Shown: positions 55,682 through 64,000 of the stretch, piece after piece
Layout of the letters: each line of letters begins with the position of its first letter
Position numbering within the stretch: the stretch's first letter is position 1
NCBI RefSeq assembly: GCF_000015725.1
Contig: NC_008826.1
Location: forward strand, 1-64,000
Reading direction: 5' to 3'
Origin: Methylibium petroleiphilum PM1
GTDB lineage: Bacteria > Pseudomonadota > Gammaproteobacteria > Burkholderiales > Burkholderiaceae_C
Length of the DNA: 64,000 nt
Made by a program: the position numbers and the translations under genes
Notes under the pieces: model-generated
The model's database searches: none
The model's input: only the letters and a program-made list of their open reading frames with translations
Told to the model about the DNA's origin: nothing

Positions 55682-56314
55682 ATGTCTCTGAAGCTGGTGA
55701 GCGCGGAAGCGCAGCGCGCCGCGCTCCTCTGGCTTGTGGGCTCTCGCGCCCCTGTGCCACTGCTGTGCGCGGTCATCCCGAGACTCGGGGACCTGACGGG
55801 CGTCAACACGGACGGTAACAGCGTCTCCGAAGTTCTCGTCGGCCTGAACGACGAGCGGGTGATGGCCGCGCTCCTCCGCTCGCGATGGTCCGCTTCGTCG
55901 CAAGCGATTTCGGGTTGGACCGCGCCCACTGTGGCCGTCGACCGCAACGCCCTTCGTTCGCTCGAGCTCATGCTTCGCTCTGGTGTGTCGCCTGACCTGC
56001 GAAACGGGAACCAGACGACCGCGCTCATGATTGCCGCGCGTCAGAACAACCTCGAGGCTATGAAGCACCTGCTGCGCGCCGGCGCCAAGCCTGACCTAGC
56101 GGACCGCCAGGGCTTCACTGCCGCACACTGGGCGGTGCACAAAGACCGGCCGCTGACCCTCAAGGTGCTTTCAATGCTGAGGCGGCATGGCGCCGATCTG
56201 CTTACTGTGGACGTCCATGGTCGGACGTGCTTCGAACTCGCCAGCAGCTACGCAGCAGAACTGCAGCGATTGGGCGCCGCTGTTCGAGCGGAGCAGCTCG
56301 CAGCAGCCGGCTGA
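55682..56314 (+). CDS. Ankyrin-repeat protein, 210 aa
   Basis: About three ankyrin units are visible in the C-terminal two-thirds (LELMLRSGVSPDLRNGNQ, TALMIAARQNNLEAMKHLLR, GFTAAHWAVHKDRPLTLKVL). It has no signal peptide. Such proteins mediate protein contacts. It starts 17 bp after pilV, so it belongs to the same transcript. Confidence 0.8.
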   Translation: MSLKLVSAEAQRAALLWLVGSRAPVPLLCAVIPRLGDLTGVNTDGNSVSEVLVGLNDERVMAALLRSRWSASSQAISGWTAPTVAVDRNALRSLELMLRSGVSPDLRNGNQTTALMIAARQNNLEAMKHLLRAGAKPDLADRQGFTAAHWAVHKDRPLTLKVLSMLRRHGADLLTVDVHGRTCFELASSYAAELQRLGAAVRAEQLAAAG

Positions 56315-56369
56315 GCAGAGCATCAGGGCGTCGCGCCGGTCCGGTTCCATTCCCGCCACGACGTCGCTC

Positions 56370-57209
56370 ATGCACTTCAGCGACGATGCGCAAGCCTTGA
56401 CCGAGGAAAACAGGGCGCTGAAGGAAGCCGAGGGGAGGGGCAAAGCGATTCCTCTCGATTTCCTCGACGACAGCCCATATCACATCGGCGAGCTCGAGCC
56501 GGAGCGGGTGAAAGCACTGGAGGACAACCTCAAGCACAACCCGCAGTCATCTCCGGTAGTCGTCCGTCTGAAAGCGGACGGCCGATATGAGCTACTTGCC
56601 GGGCGCCATCGGGTTCGCGCGCTTCGAAACCTTGGACGCACAGAGGTTGAAGCGGTCATCAAAGCCGTCGATGACCAGCAGGCGCTACGAATCGTGGTCT
56701 ATGACAACCACATTACCCCGAATCTTTCCGACTACCAGAAGTACCTCGGTTTCGAGCGCATCCGCCAGGAGCGTGAGTTGACAGTGACCGAGTTAGCCGA
56801 GGAATCCGGCGTAAGTCTGCCGGTGCTGCAGAAGATCATGTTGTTCACTAAGCTGCCGCCGGCCGCGCAAGAGGTTATCCGAGCGAGCCACAGGAGCTTC
56901 GGGGCGAATCTCTTCGCCGGACTCGCCCCTCTGGTGGACGATTACTCAGACCAGGTAACGGAGGCTGTGAAGCTGGTCGCCGCAGGTAAGCTCAAGCAGG
57001 GTGCCGCGGTGGCATGGGTGACGAAGCCGGGCACCGAAAACGCCCCAGAGCCCGTGTCCGTTGCAGTGATGAGCGGGAAGCGTCGCTACGCCGAAATCCG
57101 CGTGAAGAAGGCCGGCCGACTAGAAATCGACTTTGTGCGCGCGGAGGACGCAAGCGGCATAGTGAAGAAGCTCCAGGAGTTCCTGCAGCAGGCGGCGAAG
57201 GCCTCCTGA
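56370..57209 (+). CDS. parB: ParB-like nuclease-domain/partition protein, 279 aa
   Basis: The ParB/Srx fold has ELEPERVKALEDNLKHNPQ and the signature ELLAGRHRVRAL. A central helix-turn-helix follows (LTVTELAEESGVSLPVLQKI). The C-terminal domain would dimerise (KKLQEFLQQAA). Such proteins bind parS-type sites for plasmid partition or regulate transfer genes, as KorB does. ATG 56370 is chosen because the longer frame overlaps the ankyrin gene. No parA is in the window. Two spaced palindromes lie just downstream. Confidence 0.85.
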   Translation: MHFSDDAQALTEENRALKEAEGRGKAIPLDFLDDSPYHIGELEPERVKALEDNLKHNPQSSPVVVRLKADGRYELLAGRHRVRALRNLGRTEVEAVIKAVDDQQALRIVVYDNHITPNLSDYQKYLGFERIRQERELTVTELAEESGVSLPVLQKIMLFTKLPPAAQEVIRASHRSFGANLFAGLAPLVDDYSDQVTEAVKLVAAGKLKQGAAVAWVTKPGTENAPEPVSVAVMSGKRRYAEIRVKKAGRLEIDFVRAEDASGIVKKLQEFLQQAAKAS

Positions 57210-57234
57210 GCGGGTAGGGGAGGGTGTGCACTGC

Positions 57235-57256
57235 GGCGCCTTCGGGCGCCTTTTTT
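57235..57256 (+). terminator. Rho-independent terminator after parB
   Basis: GGCGCC-TTCG-GGCGCC is followed by T6 (57251-57256), a textbook tetraloop hairpin that ends the pilV-parB operon. Confidence 0.95.
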
Positions 57257-57290
57257 ACGCCTGAGTCAGCCTAGTGCCTCCAGGGCCTCA

Positions 57291-57356
57291 AAAACTTCTT
57301 TTAGAAGTTTTCTGAGAGTGGTCGCTCACTTGCGAAAAACTTCTAAAAGAAGTTTT
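57291..57356. repeat. Two 21-bp palindromes with centres 45 bp apart
   Basis: 57291-57311 has arms AAAACTTCT and AGAAGTTTT around TTT. 57336-57356 has the same arms around AAA. Arms are perfect over 9 bp. Their place directly downstream of a ParB-like gene makes them candidate partition or operator sites. Confidence 0.9.
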
Positions 57357-57371
57357 CCTGTGCCTTGCTAG

Positions 57372-57409
57372 CTCTTGAGTGCCTCCAGAGTGCCTCTAAG
57401 GTGACAAAC
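57372..57409 (-). repeat. Short 11-bp GGCA repeat remnant
   Basis: On the minus strand this starts TTTGTCACCTTAGA, followed by GGCACTCTGGA and GGCACTCAAGA. The units keep the GGCACT head and 11-bp step of the arrays at 32985 and 38411. A single related GTGCCTCCAGG lies at about 57274, on the other side of the palindromes. Confidence 0.65.
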
Positions 57410-57516
57410 GAAGCTGCGCGGGGCGGCTGCGCAAGCGCTCATAAGTAGGGCGCCATGCACGCGCCGATTCGACCGAGAGCCGGTGCCTTTCGCCGGGTTG
57501 CTTAGGGCGAGTCGGC

Positions 57517-57927
57517 TTACCGCAGGGAGGACGGCTTCGCCGCCGGTCGGCGCAAGCGCGGATAGGCCGCCAGAACGCTTTCGGGCATCGAGTTGCAGCA
57601 CTCTTTGAGGTCCTCGATCGTCAGGCGTCGGTCGAAGGTCTTAATGCGCCAGGAGTCGGCCGGGAAAGAGCCGAACACCTCGCTGGAGGGATGAACCCAC
57701 AGGAAGGCCTGTTGAGCCGTTGCGAAGGTCCTGGACCCTTGGTAGCCCATCCGAGCATCCACAACCACGCCGCGGATGGAGATGCGGTCCCGGGCTCCAA
57801 TGGCGTCCAACAGCTCAACCAGCGGTCCGGCCGGCTTGGTGCCGGATGGAAGCTGGCCGGTGGTCTGGAAGCGCATCAGGTCGTGCGGATTGGTCGCAAG
57901 GCGGCGCATCTGTTTCGGGGTCACCAT
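57517..57927 (-). CDS. Unknown protein, 136 aa
   Basis: This small alpha/beta protein (LVELLDAIGARDRISIRGVVVDARMGYQ, FATAQQAFLWVHPSSEVFG, LTIEDLKECCNSMPE) has an Arg/Lys/Pro-rich C-terminal tail. No family was recognised. It lies 6 bp after the truncated gene at 57934 in the same direction, so the two formed an operon before the transposon cut it. Confidence 0.55.
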   Translation of the reverse strand: MVTPKQMRRLATNPHDLMRFQTTGQLPSGTKPAGPLVELLDAIGARDRISIRGVVVDARMGYQGSRTFATAQQAFLWVHPSSEVFGSFPADSWRIKTFDRRLTIEDLKECCNSMPESVLAAYPRLRRPAAKPSSLR

Positions 57928-57933
57928 GGCGCT

Positions 57934-58323
57934 TCAGGTGTAGCTCGGAGGAGAGTAGGTGAGGCGAGGGCGGTCCTCTCCCGGCCGGCGGGGGAAGATG
58001 CTTCCAACGCTCCGGTCGACGGACACCAATCGCACCGCCACGCATTCGACGGTTCTACGCTGTGCGGCCTCGCCGGTGGTCCATGTGAGCGCTTGCCGGG
58101 CGTGTCCGATCAGCGTGAACGCTGAGGCTTCCAAGGCGAGGAGGTGTCGAGCCTGGGCTTGGACCGCAGCCAGTTGCGCTTCGCGGACGTCCGTGCCGGG
58201 CTCCGGGTCCGGAAAGGCGCACCGCGCGGACTGCAGCAGGGCGTCGTCGGTCCTGATGATCCGGCCAGAGACGACTTGGCCCGGCGTCAGGGGATCGAAC
58301 TCGAGGCCGAAGAAGACCGGCTT
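57934..58323 (-). pseudogene. Unknown gene truncated at its 5' end by the Tn3-family element
   Basis: From the transposon edge inward the frame reads KPVFFGLEFDPLTPGQVVSG and on to LTYSPPSYT. The open frame extends upstream only into the transposon inverted repeat (MLALRAEAYRHFWHRKQGDP), so the original N-terminus is missing. No family was recognised. Confidence 0.7.
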
Positions 58324-58391
58324 GGGGTCCCCTTGTTTTCGGTGCCAAAAGTGACGGTACGCCTCTGCCCGTAGAGCCAGCATTGGCGCGG
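58324..58391 (+). repeat. Left inverted repeat of the Tn3-family element
   Basis: It begins GGGGTCCCCTTGTTTTC and continues through AAAAGTGACGGTACGC to GCATTGGCGCGGG. It matches the inverse of 62800-62867 with a few differences. Similarity weakens beyond, but a TTCCTGTTGG near 58434 recurs in the other end. Confidence 0.9.
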
Positions 58392-58485
58392 GGTTCGCTT
58401 TCAGACCGCGCGCAAGTGCTTGTCAGGCAATGAGTTCCTGTTGGTCCTCCGATCGGCCGCTGAAGGCCTGTTTGTGGGGTCGATC

Positions 58486-61292
58486 TCAGCCAGCAGCACC
58501 TGTTTTCACTGCAGTTTGTGACGGCAGGATCTGGCCCGCGTAGCGCTCCAGCGGGAAGCGGAAGACTCCCCGCAGGTTGATGCCTTCAAGGCGCGTGGGC
58601 GCAATGCGCCCGGTCAGCTCGGCCGGCACGATCTGCCGCCTATTGGCCCACCGGTCCAGCACTACCTGCATCTGCGCCGTGTTCCATGCCATCACGATGT
58701 TGGCCAGCAGGCTCAGCGCATCGGCCACCGCTTGCATTTCGTCGGCTCTCCGTGCCTGCGCTGGCCCCACACGGCCGGTGTAGATCGCCCGCTTCAGCGC
58801 ATTGACCGCCTCGCCGCGGTTGAGGACCCGTCGCAGCTCGCGGCGGAACGCCTCGTTGACGAAGTAGTCGGCCAGGAACGCCGTGCGCAGCAGCTTGCCC
58901 AACTGGACGCCGGCGTCGTAGATCGGGTCGCCTCGGGCGGCCGAGCCGAACCTGGCCAACGCCGTGACCGCGCTGGCGTGGCCCGTGATCACCGAGGCTG
59001 CCAGATGCACCAGACTGTCCCAGTGGGTCTCTATCAGGGCCGTATCGATGGTGGCCTCGCACACGGCAGCGATCTCCTCGGGCACCTTCATGCCGCGCGG
59101 CACGAACAGGTGCCGCTGATTGAGCTCCCTGAGCCTGGGACACAGATCGAAGCCCAGCAGCCGAGCCAGGCCCATGGCGAAGTCGGTGTAGCCGTGCGTG
59201 TCCACAGCCAGTTGCGTGGTCTCGACCTTCTCCTGCCGCACCACGCCCTCGATGGCCGCGCCAGCCTGACGCTCGTTGAGCACGATGGGCTGGGCATGGA
59301 AGATCCCCCAGCGGTCCTTGACGTGGCTGTAGATGCCGATCGAGGCCGTCTGCCGCCTGGGGTCCTGCCGTGCCTGCCAGACCCGGCGGCTGGTCTCCAG
59401 GCTCATCATGTCTGACGAAGCCAGATCCGCTCGGCCCCAGGTGGCGGCGATCGGTTGGCGTTGCATGTGCTCCAGCACCGCCTGGCAGGCCAGCGCCAGG
59501 CGCCGCTCGTCACCGGCCCAGCGCATAGCCTGGCGAATACTGGTGGCCGACAGCTGCGGGATCATCCGTGCGCACTCGGCCGCAGTCAGGCTGGTGCCGT
59601 GGGCCAGGATGCCGGCGTAGACCATCAGCAGTTCCTGGCCAGATCGCGGCTCGCGTGCGAGCATGATCCAGCTGAAGCGCACCTGGGCGTCCACCGCCAG
59701 GATGACCTCGGGCAGTTGCACTTCGCCGATGCGCTGATCGAGCCGGCTGCGCAGCCTGCTGACTTCGGGGTCCTCATCGTCGGCCGCCAGCGGAGCCAAG
59801 TGCAGTTCGTCGTCGACACGCAGCGCGCCGGTGCGTACCGCCGTGGCCACGGCGTCGACGCCGGCGCGCACGCGCTCCAGCAGCGGCGCGAGGTAGTTCG
59901 CTGCCTTGGCCGGCATCTGTAGCCTGGCGTAGTGGCGCCGGGCCTCAACCTCCCAGCGCTCGTCCGGGATGAACAGCCGCTCGCGGCCTCGGAAGCTCAG
60001 CGAGTGTTCGATCCAGATCGAGCCATTGCGCAATCCCCGGCGCAGCGCGAACAGGGTGGCCACTTCCAGTGCCCGGAACGCCCGCTCCCGGTCGGTGTCA
60101 GCGATGTCCTGGCGCCACGCTGCCCCCAGCCGTGCAGCGGTGACATCGACAGGCAAGGTCTTGTCGCCGGCTGCGTACTGCGCGCGCAGGATGTCCAGCG
60201 CCTGCAGCGCCGGGTGCTCACCCGTGGCCGTCCACGACAGGCTCCCAGCGGCCACCAGCAGCGAGCGCACCGGGGCGATGGCGGCGATCAACTGCCGACG
60301 GATGCCCGAGGCCCGGCTCGGTGTTCTCTGCGCGCGCCGGGCTGCGACCAGTTCGAGCAGGCGCGTGCGCAGTTCGGCCGTGCCGGCTTCGTCCCGGGCC
60401 AGCTCGGCCAACTCCTGCAGCAGCAACTGGTACTGCCGCGACCAGTCGATGGGGGCAACCGCATCGTCGGCACATTGGCGCCAGAGATCGGCGACGCGGC
60501 GCTGGAACATGAGGATGAACTGGTCGGTGGCCGTCAGCAAGCAGTAGCGCAGGAAGCAGGCCGTCTCGACGGTCCGGGCGGGCTCCTTGACGCGGGCGTT
60601 GACCGACGGCGCTCGCGAGGCCATGCGTCGCGCGTAGCGGCGCACCAGCACGTTGTTGATCTCGGCCAGCGCGCGGTCGACGCCGAGCTCCTTCAGGCAA
60701 GTGATTCGCTCCAGAACCTCTGCTATCTGCCGCGTGGAATGCTTGGCCGGCGCGCTCCACAACCAGGACTGGCAGGGTTGTCCATCAGGACGCGGGGCAT
60801 CCAGCACCGCGCTCCAGCGCTTGAGGGTCGAGACGGGAACCGACTGCCGAACCGCCTCGGCCGTCGTGCGCTCGAGCTCGCTCAGGGCGGCCGCCACCAG
60901 GCCGCGGATGTCGCGCTCGCGCAAGACCAGCAACCTGTGGCTGTACAGCCATTGCCGGGCGTGGACGATCAGACGTTCTCGGTCGGCGCACTGCGCGACT
61001 TCATCGCGCAGCACACGCACGAGCGCACGACGCTGGTGCTCAGTCATCCAGCCAAATCCCAGGGACTCGCAGGCCAGCTGTTGGTGATCGAACAGGGTGC
61101 GGCCCCGTGCATACAGCGCCCGCACGGACGCCAGATCGGGAGTCTCGATGCCGAGTTCGCGGCCCAGGTGGGCCAGCAGGACGCTCGGCACGACGCGCAC
61201 GCTGTTCAGCGGCCGGCCGGTCATGCGCACGAAGCCGATGTGCAGCGCCAGGCCCAGCCGCAGACCGTCGCCGCGGCGTCGCGCGATCAGCT
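58486..61292 (-). pseudogene. tnpA: Tn3-family transposase TnpA, main part (split by IS3)
   Basis: This is the main part of an IS1071-type transposase. It runs from LIARRRGDGLRLGLALHIGF to ILPSQTAVKTGAAG. The DDE domain is visible (ILAVDAQVRFSW, TQLAVDTHGYTDF, AIYTGRVGPAQ... EMQAVADALSLLANIV). The N-terminal about 35 residues are encoded at 62588-62693 on the far side of the IS3 copy, and joining the two with one GCT duplication restores the frame. A start supplied by the IS end (MLRATGFRGKVK at 61326) could give an N-terminally altered protein. Activity is doubtful. Confidence 0.93.
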
Positions 61293-61331
61293 TGACCTTG
61301 CCCCTGAATCCCGTAGCTCTTAGCATCCTTG

Positions 61332-62207
61332 TTACGCGGCCTTGTTGAGCTGTGCCGCGACCCAGCGCTCTTCATACTGCCTGGGGCTGAGGTAGCCCAG
61401 CGAGGAATGTAGCCGGCGGTGGTTGTAGAAGGCCATCCAGTCGATGACCTCGTCCATAGCCTGCCTCCTGGTGGCGAACTTACGCCCATGCAGTCTGCCG
61501 ACCTTCAGGCGCCCCCACAGGCTCTCGGTCGGCGCGTTGTCCCAGCAGTCGCCCTTGCGGCTCATCGACGAGCGCATCCCGTACCCGGTCAGCGCCTTCT
61601 GGAACTCGTCGCTGCAGTATTGGCTGCCGCGGTCCGTGTGCACGATCAGCCCCGGCGGTGGCCGACGCCGGAACCACGCCATGCGCAGCGCGTCCGTCAC
61701 CAGGCTGGCGCGCATGTGGGGCTGCATGCTCCAGCCCACGATCATCCGACTGTGCAAGTCGATGAAGGCCGCCAGGTACAGCCAGCCTTCGTCGGTAGCG
61801 ATGTAGGTGATGTCGCTCGTCCACTTCGCGTTGGGGCCGTCGGCCGCGAAGTCCCGCTGAAGCAGGTCTGGCGCGATCGGCAGGTTGTGCTTGCTGTCGG
61901 TGGTGACGACGAACTTGCGGCGGCCCCGAGCCTTGATGCCGTGCTGCTGCATCAGGCGTCGAACCCGTTCCTTGCCGACGCGGTGGCCCCGGGCGCACAG
62001 CTCCTTAGTCATCCGCGGCCATCCGTACTCCTGACGGACCTCGGCGTGAATGGCACGCACGTGCGCCAGCAAGGCCTCGTCGCTCAGACGCCCCGAGCCC
62101 GGCCGGCTCGGCTGGCGTCGATACTGGCGGCGTTGGTGCTCGAAGTACCCGCTGACGCTCACGCCCAGCACCTCGCAGCTCAGGCTCACCGGCCAGCTCT
62201 CCTTCAT
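61332..62207 (-). CDS. IS3-family transposase OrfB (copy 2)
   Basis: The predicted 291-residue protein is identical to OrfB of copy 1 at 3981-4856. The DDE residues are intact (TSDITYI, HTDRGSQY, APTESLWG). It overlaps orfA by four bases. Confidence 0.95.
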   Translation of the reverse strand: MKESWPVSLSCEVLGVSVSGYFEHQRRQYRRQPSRPGSGRLSDEALLAHVRAIHAEVRQEYGWPRMTKELCARGHRVGKERVRRLMQQHGIKARGRRKFVVTTDSKHNLPIAPDLLQRDFAADGPNAKWTSDITYIATDEGWLYLAAFIDLHSRMIVGWSMQPHMRASLVTDALRMAWFRRRPPPGLIVHTDRGSQYCSDEFQKALTGYGMRSSMSRKGDCWDNAPTESLWGRLKVGRLHGRKFATRRQAMDEVIDWMAFYNHRRLHSSLGYLSPRQYEERWVAAQLNKAA

Positions 62208-62524
62208 CGTCCGGATCCAGGCGTACTTTGCAGAACATCCTGCGCAAAGTACGCCGCCGCTTTTTTTGCGATGTCGCGCTCCATCTTCACGCGCGCCAGT
62301 TCCGCCCTCAGCCTGGCCAGCTCCATCTGCTCTGGCGTCACCGGCCGGTCGCCAGCGCCACCAAGCTGCCCCTGCTCACTGGAGCGCACCCAGTTGCTCA
62401 GGCTGGCCTTGGGAATGCCCAGCACCTTCGCCGTCATCCCCACCGACTGGCCTGCCCTGACCAGCCTGACGGCCTCCAGCTTGAACTCCTGCGTGTACTT
62501 CCCACGCACTTGCTTGTCATTCAT
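62204..62524 (-). CDS. IS3-family transposase OrfA (copy 2)
   Basis: The predicted protein is identical to OrfA of copy 1 (4853-5173). The slippery A7 run lies at 62261-62267, so OrfAB frameshifting should also work here. Confidence 0.92.
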   Translation of the reverse strand: MNDKQVRGKYTQEFKLEAVRLVRAGQSVGMTAKVLGIPKASLSNWVRSSEQGQLGGAGDRPVTPEQMELARLRAELARVKMERDIAKKAAAYFAQDVLQSTPGSGR

Positions 62525-62587
62525 CTCGTAGCTCCTGTCTCTGATTCCATCATCAGCCAAGAACTACGTTTTTCGGGGGCAAGGTCA

Positions 62588-62693
62588 GCTCTCGCTCGGC
62601 GGGGCTGAAGCTGAAGAAGGCCTGCAGCTCAAACTGGCTGAGCTCACGCGGCAGCTCGCGCTGGCCCAGATACGGTGATTGCCAGCCTTGCAT
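62588..62693 (-). pseudogene. tnpA: TnpA N-terminal fragment (before the IS3 element)
   Basis: From ATG 62693 the frame reads MQGWQSPYLGQRELPRELSQ and FFSFSPAEREL up to the IS3 edge. This resembles the IS1071 TnpA N-terminus and continues in frame with the part ending at 61292 when the duplicated GCT is counted once. Confidence 0.88.
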
Positions 62694-62799
62694 GGCCTCG
62701 CTCCCAACTCAAGCCTCGGGCCGCCCACGATAAGCCCCTGCGCGAGCCAACAGGAAAGTTCATCGAATCAACAACTTACCGAACAGCGCTCGAACGGAC

Positions 62800-62867
62800 C
62801 CGCGCCAATGCTGGCTCTACGGGCAGGAGCGTACCGTCACTTTTGGCACCGAAAACAAGGGGACCCC
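62800..62867 (-). repeat. Right inverted repeat of the Tn3-family element
   Basis: This is the inverted match of 58324-58391, ending GGGGTCCCC at 62867 when read on the minus strand. Between 62694 and 62799 lies transposon sequence without a gene. Confidence 0.9.
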
Positions 62868-64000
62868 TGGCTCTCACGATCGGTATCACCGGAGCAGGTC
62901 GCCCCCAGGAGCCCGTCAGCGACCCGACGCTCTTTCCCGCCATTTCCAGCGTGTTGTGCACGACCTACTGTTTCATCTACATGGTGCAGGGGCTGCGTTG
63001 GCGTGACCAGCTGCGTCGCGCCTTGGTCAGAGAGCATGCAGCCGCCGTGGAGGTGGGAGCAATGAAGAGCAGGTTCCTCGCCACGATGAGCCACGAGATC
63101 CGAACGCCGCTGAATGGCGTTGTCGGTGCAGCTGAGCTGCTGCAGAAGAATGGCTTGAGCGAACGCGAGAAGGCGCAGATGGTGTCTCTGCTCACCCAGA
63201 GCTCCCGGGCTTTGATGGCGCTGATCAACGACATCCTGGACTGGTCGAAGCTCGACGTCGGGAAGGTCATGATCGAGCGGCACCCGATCAACCTGCGCGC
63301 CCTGGTCTTCGAGTCCAACGAGCTCTTCGCGGCACAGGCGGCCAACAAGGACATCGAGTTGACCTCGAGCTGCAATCCTGACGTGCCTCGCACGTTGCAT
63401 GGAGACCCGACGCGGATTCGGCAGATCGTCAACAACCTGGTCAGCAACGCCGTCAAGTTCACCGAGCGCGGCGGTGTGCACATCCACCTGTCAATCGACG
63501 GCATCGACCCGAGCGAACGGCATCAGGAAGGCGACCCGCGTACGGTGCGCATCGAGGTGTCCGACACCGGCATCGGCATCTCGCCAGAAAAGCTCGGCAA
63601 GCTGTTCAAGGCATTCAGTCAAGGCGATGTCTCGGTGACGCGCAACTTCGGCGGTACCGGGCTGGGCCTCGTGATCAGCCAGGAGCTGGCCAACCTGATG
63701 GGCGGCCGCATCGAGGTCTCCAGCACCCCGGGCGTGGGTAGCGTCTTTACCGCCTTGCTGCCGATGATCGCGACGGATCAGGTCGCGTCTACCGGCGTGC
63801 CTCGAGCTCGCCCCGACATTATTCTCGCCGCCACCAACGTGGGCTTGCGGCGGCACATCCGGTCGCTTCTCAGCGACTTGCGCATCGACCCAACGACGGT
63901 GGGACACATCCCAGACGAGTCGGAACTGTCGGAATGTCGCTTGTTGCTGGTCGACGCGCCCATGTTGGCTGGCATCACCAACCTGTCGGCGTGCCTGGAT
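62868..64000 (+). CDS. Hybrid-type sensor histidine kinase, truncated at both ends
   Basis: The frame enters from the transposon edge (LALTIGITGAG) and includes one hydrophobic segment (PAISSVLCTTYCFIYMVQGL). HisKA follows, with the phospho-accepting His in MSHEIRTPLNG. HATPase_c has NLVSNAVKFT, DTGIGIS and GGTGLGLVIS. After residue about 300 the sequence (ARPDIILAATNVGLRRHIRSLL) begins a receiver-like region that runs off the window. The sensory N-terminus was lost to the transposon. Translation could begin at ATG 62981 or at a start within the inverted repeat. The part seen retains catalytic motifs. Confidence 0.85.

Larger units (their letters stand above)
61293..62587 (-). mobile_element. 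IS3-family insertion sequence, copy 2 (1295 bp)
   Basis: It has the same length, ends and predicted proteins as copy 1. It is flanked by its own 3-bp duplication GCT (61290-61292 and 62588-62590). It inserted near the 5' end of tnpA of the Tn3-family element and is in the same orientation as copy 1, 57 kb away. Confidence 0.95.
58324..62867 (-). mobile_element. IS1071-like Tn3-family transposon interrupted by an IS3 element
   Basis: The ends are long inverted repeats starting GGGGTCCCCTTGTTTTCGG at 58324 and inverted at 62867, near-identical for about 68 bp. There is a single tnpA and no resolvase, as in IS1071. Without the IS3 copy and its 3-bp duplication the element is 3246 bp, close to the length known for IS1071. 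Flanking pentamers (GGCTT on the left, TGGCT on the right) are not a matching duplication, so the flanks were probably rearranged after insertion. Confidence 0.9.

Noticed and set aside
55664-55682. Shufflon segments after pilV
   Set aside because: Only 17 bp separate pilV from the next gene, and no inverted sfx-like repeats are present.
59932-61323. 463-codon plus-strand frame opposite tnpA
   Set aside because: It is antisense of the transposase and has no domain.
3942-62587. The two IS3 copies as ends of one composite transposon
   Set aside because: Each copy has its own intact 3-bp target duplication, so they inserted separately. A composite unit would have one duplication at its outer ends.
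58319-62872. GGCT at both flanks as a target-site duplication of the Tn3-family element
   Set aside because: The shared four bases are out of register with the transposon ends (GGCTT and TGGCT). Tn3-family elements give an in-register 5-bp repeat.
1-64000. rRNA, tRNA, Ku, ParA and replication initiator genes
   Set aside because: I looked for each on both strands and found no frame or motif that would support one.

Overview
The window looks like part of a large plasmid, or another mobile replicon, of a high-GC betaproteobacterium. Burkholderiales is my best guess. The reasons are the GC-rich sequence with strong G/C third-position bias, an IS1071-like Tn3-family transposon, an IncI/Dot-Icm-type (MPF_I) conjugation operon, PilV and ParB proteins, plasmid-style umuD and umuC genes under LexA boxes, and a large load of unknown accessory genes and gene debris. 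No rRNA, tRNA, replication initiator or chromosomal housekeeping operon is visible.

Left part (1-21 kb): four members of a large unknown paralogous protein family. One is cut by the window edge, one is intact, one is split by an IS3-family element (3942-5236), and one sits at 18.4-20.3 kb. Between them lie a GIY-YIG-like protein, a full three-domain DNA ligase D without a visible Ku, a PD-(D/E)XK-like nuclease, an M13 metallopeptidase, a PilZ protein and several unknown genes.

Middle part (21-33 kb): a mosaic of defence-like genes and debris. It holds a sirtuin-like SIR2 gene and a diverged, truncated second copy of it, frameshifted remnants of an HNH restriction gene, PD-(D/E)XK nuclease remnants, an AAA+ ATPase of the CbbX type with lower GC, and an integron. 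The integron has a 5' fragment of intI diverging from four attC sites that delimit three cassettes (an HNH nuclease and two membrane proteins). After it comes a probable phosphorothioate-DNA-dependent restriction enzyme (31536-32432).

Right-middle part (33-44 kb): small stress-type or secreted proteins, a lone receiver domain, a broken ATP-dependent DNA ligase with an amber codon next to its catalytic lysine, then umuD and umuC. Each of those two has its own LexA box, and four unrelated genes lie between them. Two families of dispersed repeats occur here. One is a 52-bp nested palindrome (4 copies). The other is an array of 11-bp GGCA-headed units that also appears near the parB-like gene and inside the coding sequence of one paralogue.

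Right part (44-58 kb): a minus-strand operon (53156 to 45527) with TrbA/DotM, TrbC/DotL coupling ATPase, a lytic transglycosylase and a DUF882 peptidase. A divergent plus-strand operon carries an excisionase-like DNA-binding protein, PilV, an ankyrin protein and a ParB-like protein, followed by two spaced palindromes. The last segment (58.3-62.9 kb) is an IS1071-like transposon whose tnpA is split by a second full-length copy of the same IS3 element. The transposon separates truncated flanking genes, and a truncated hybrid histidine kinase runs off the right edge.
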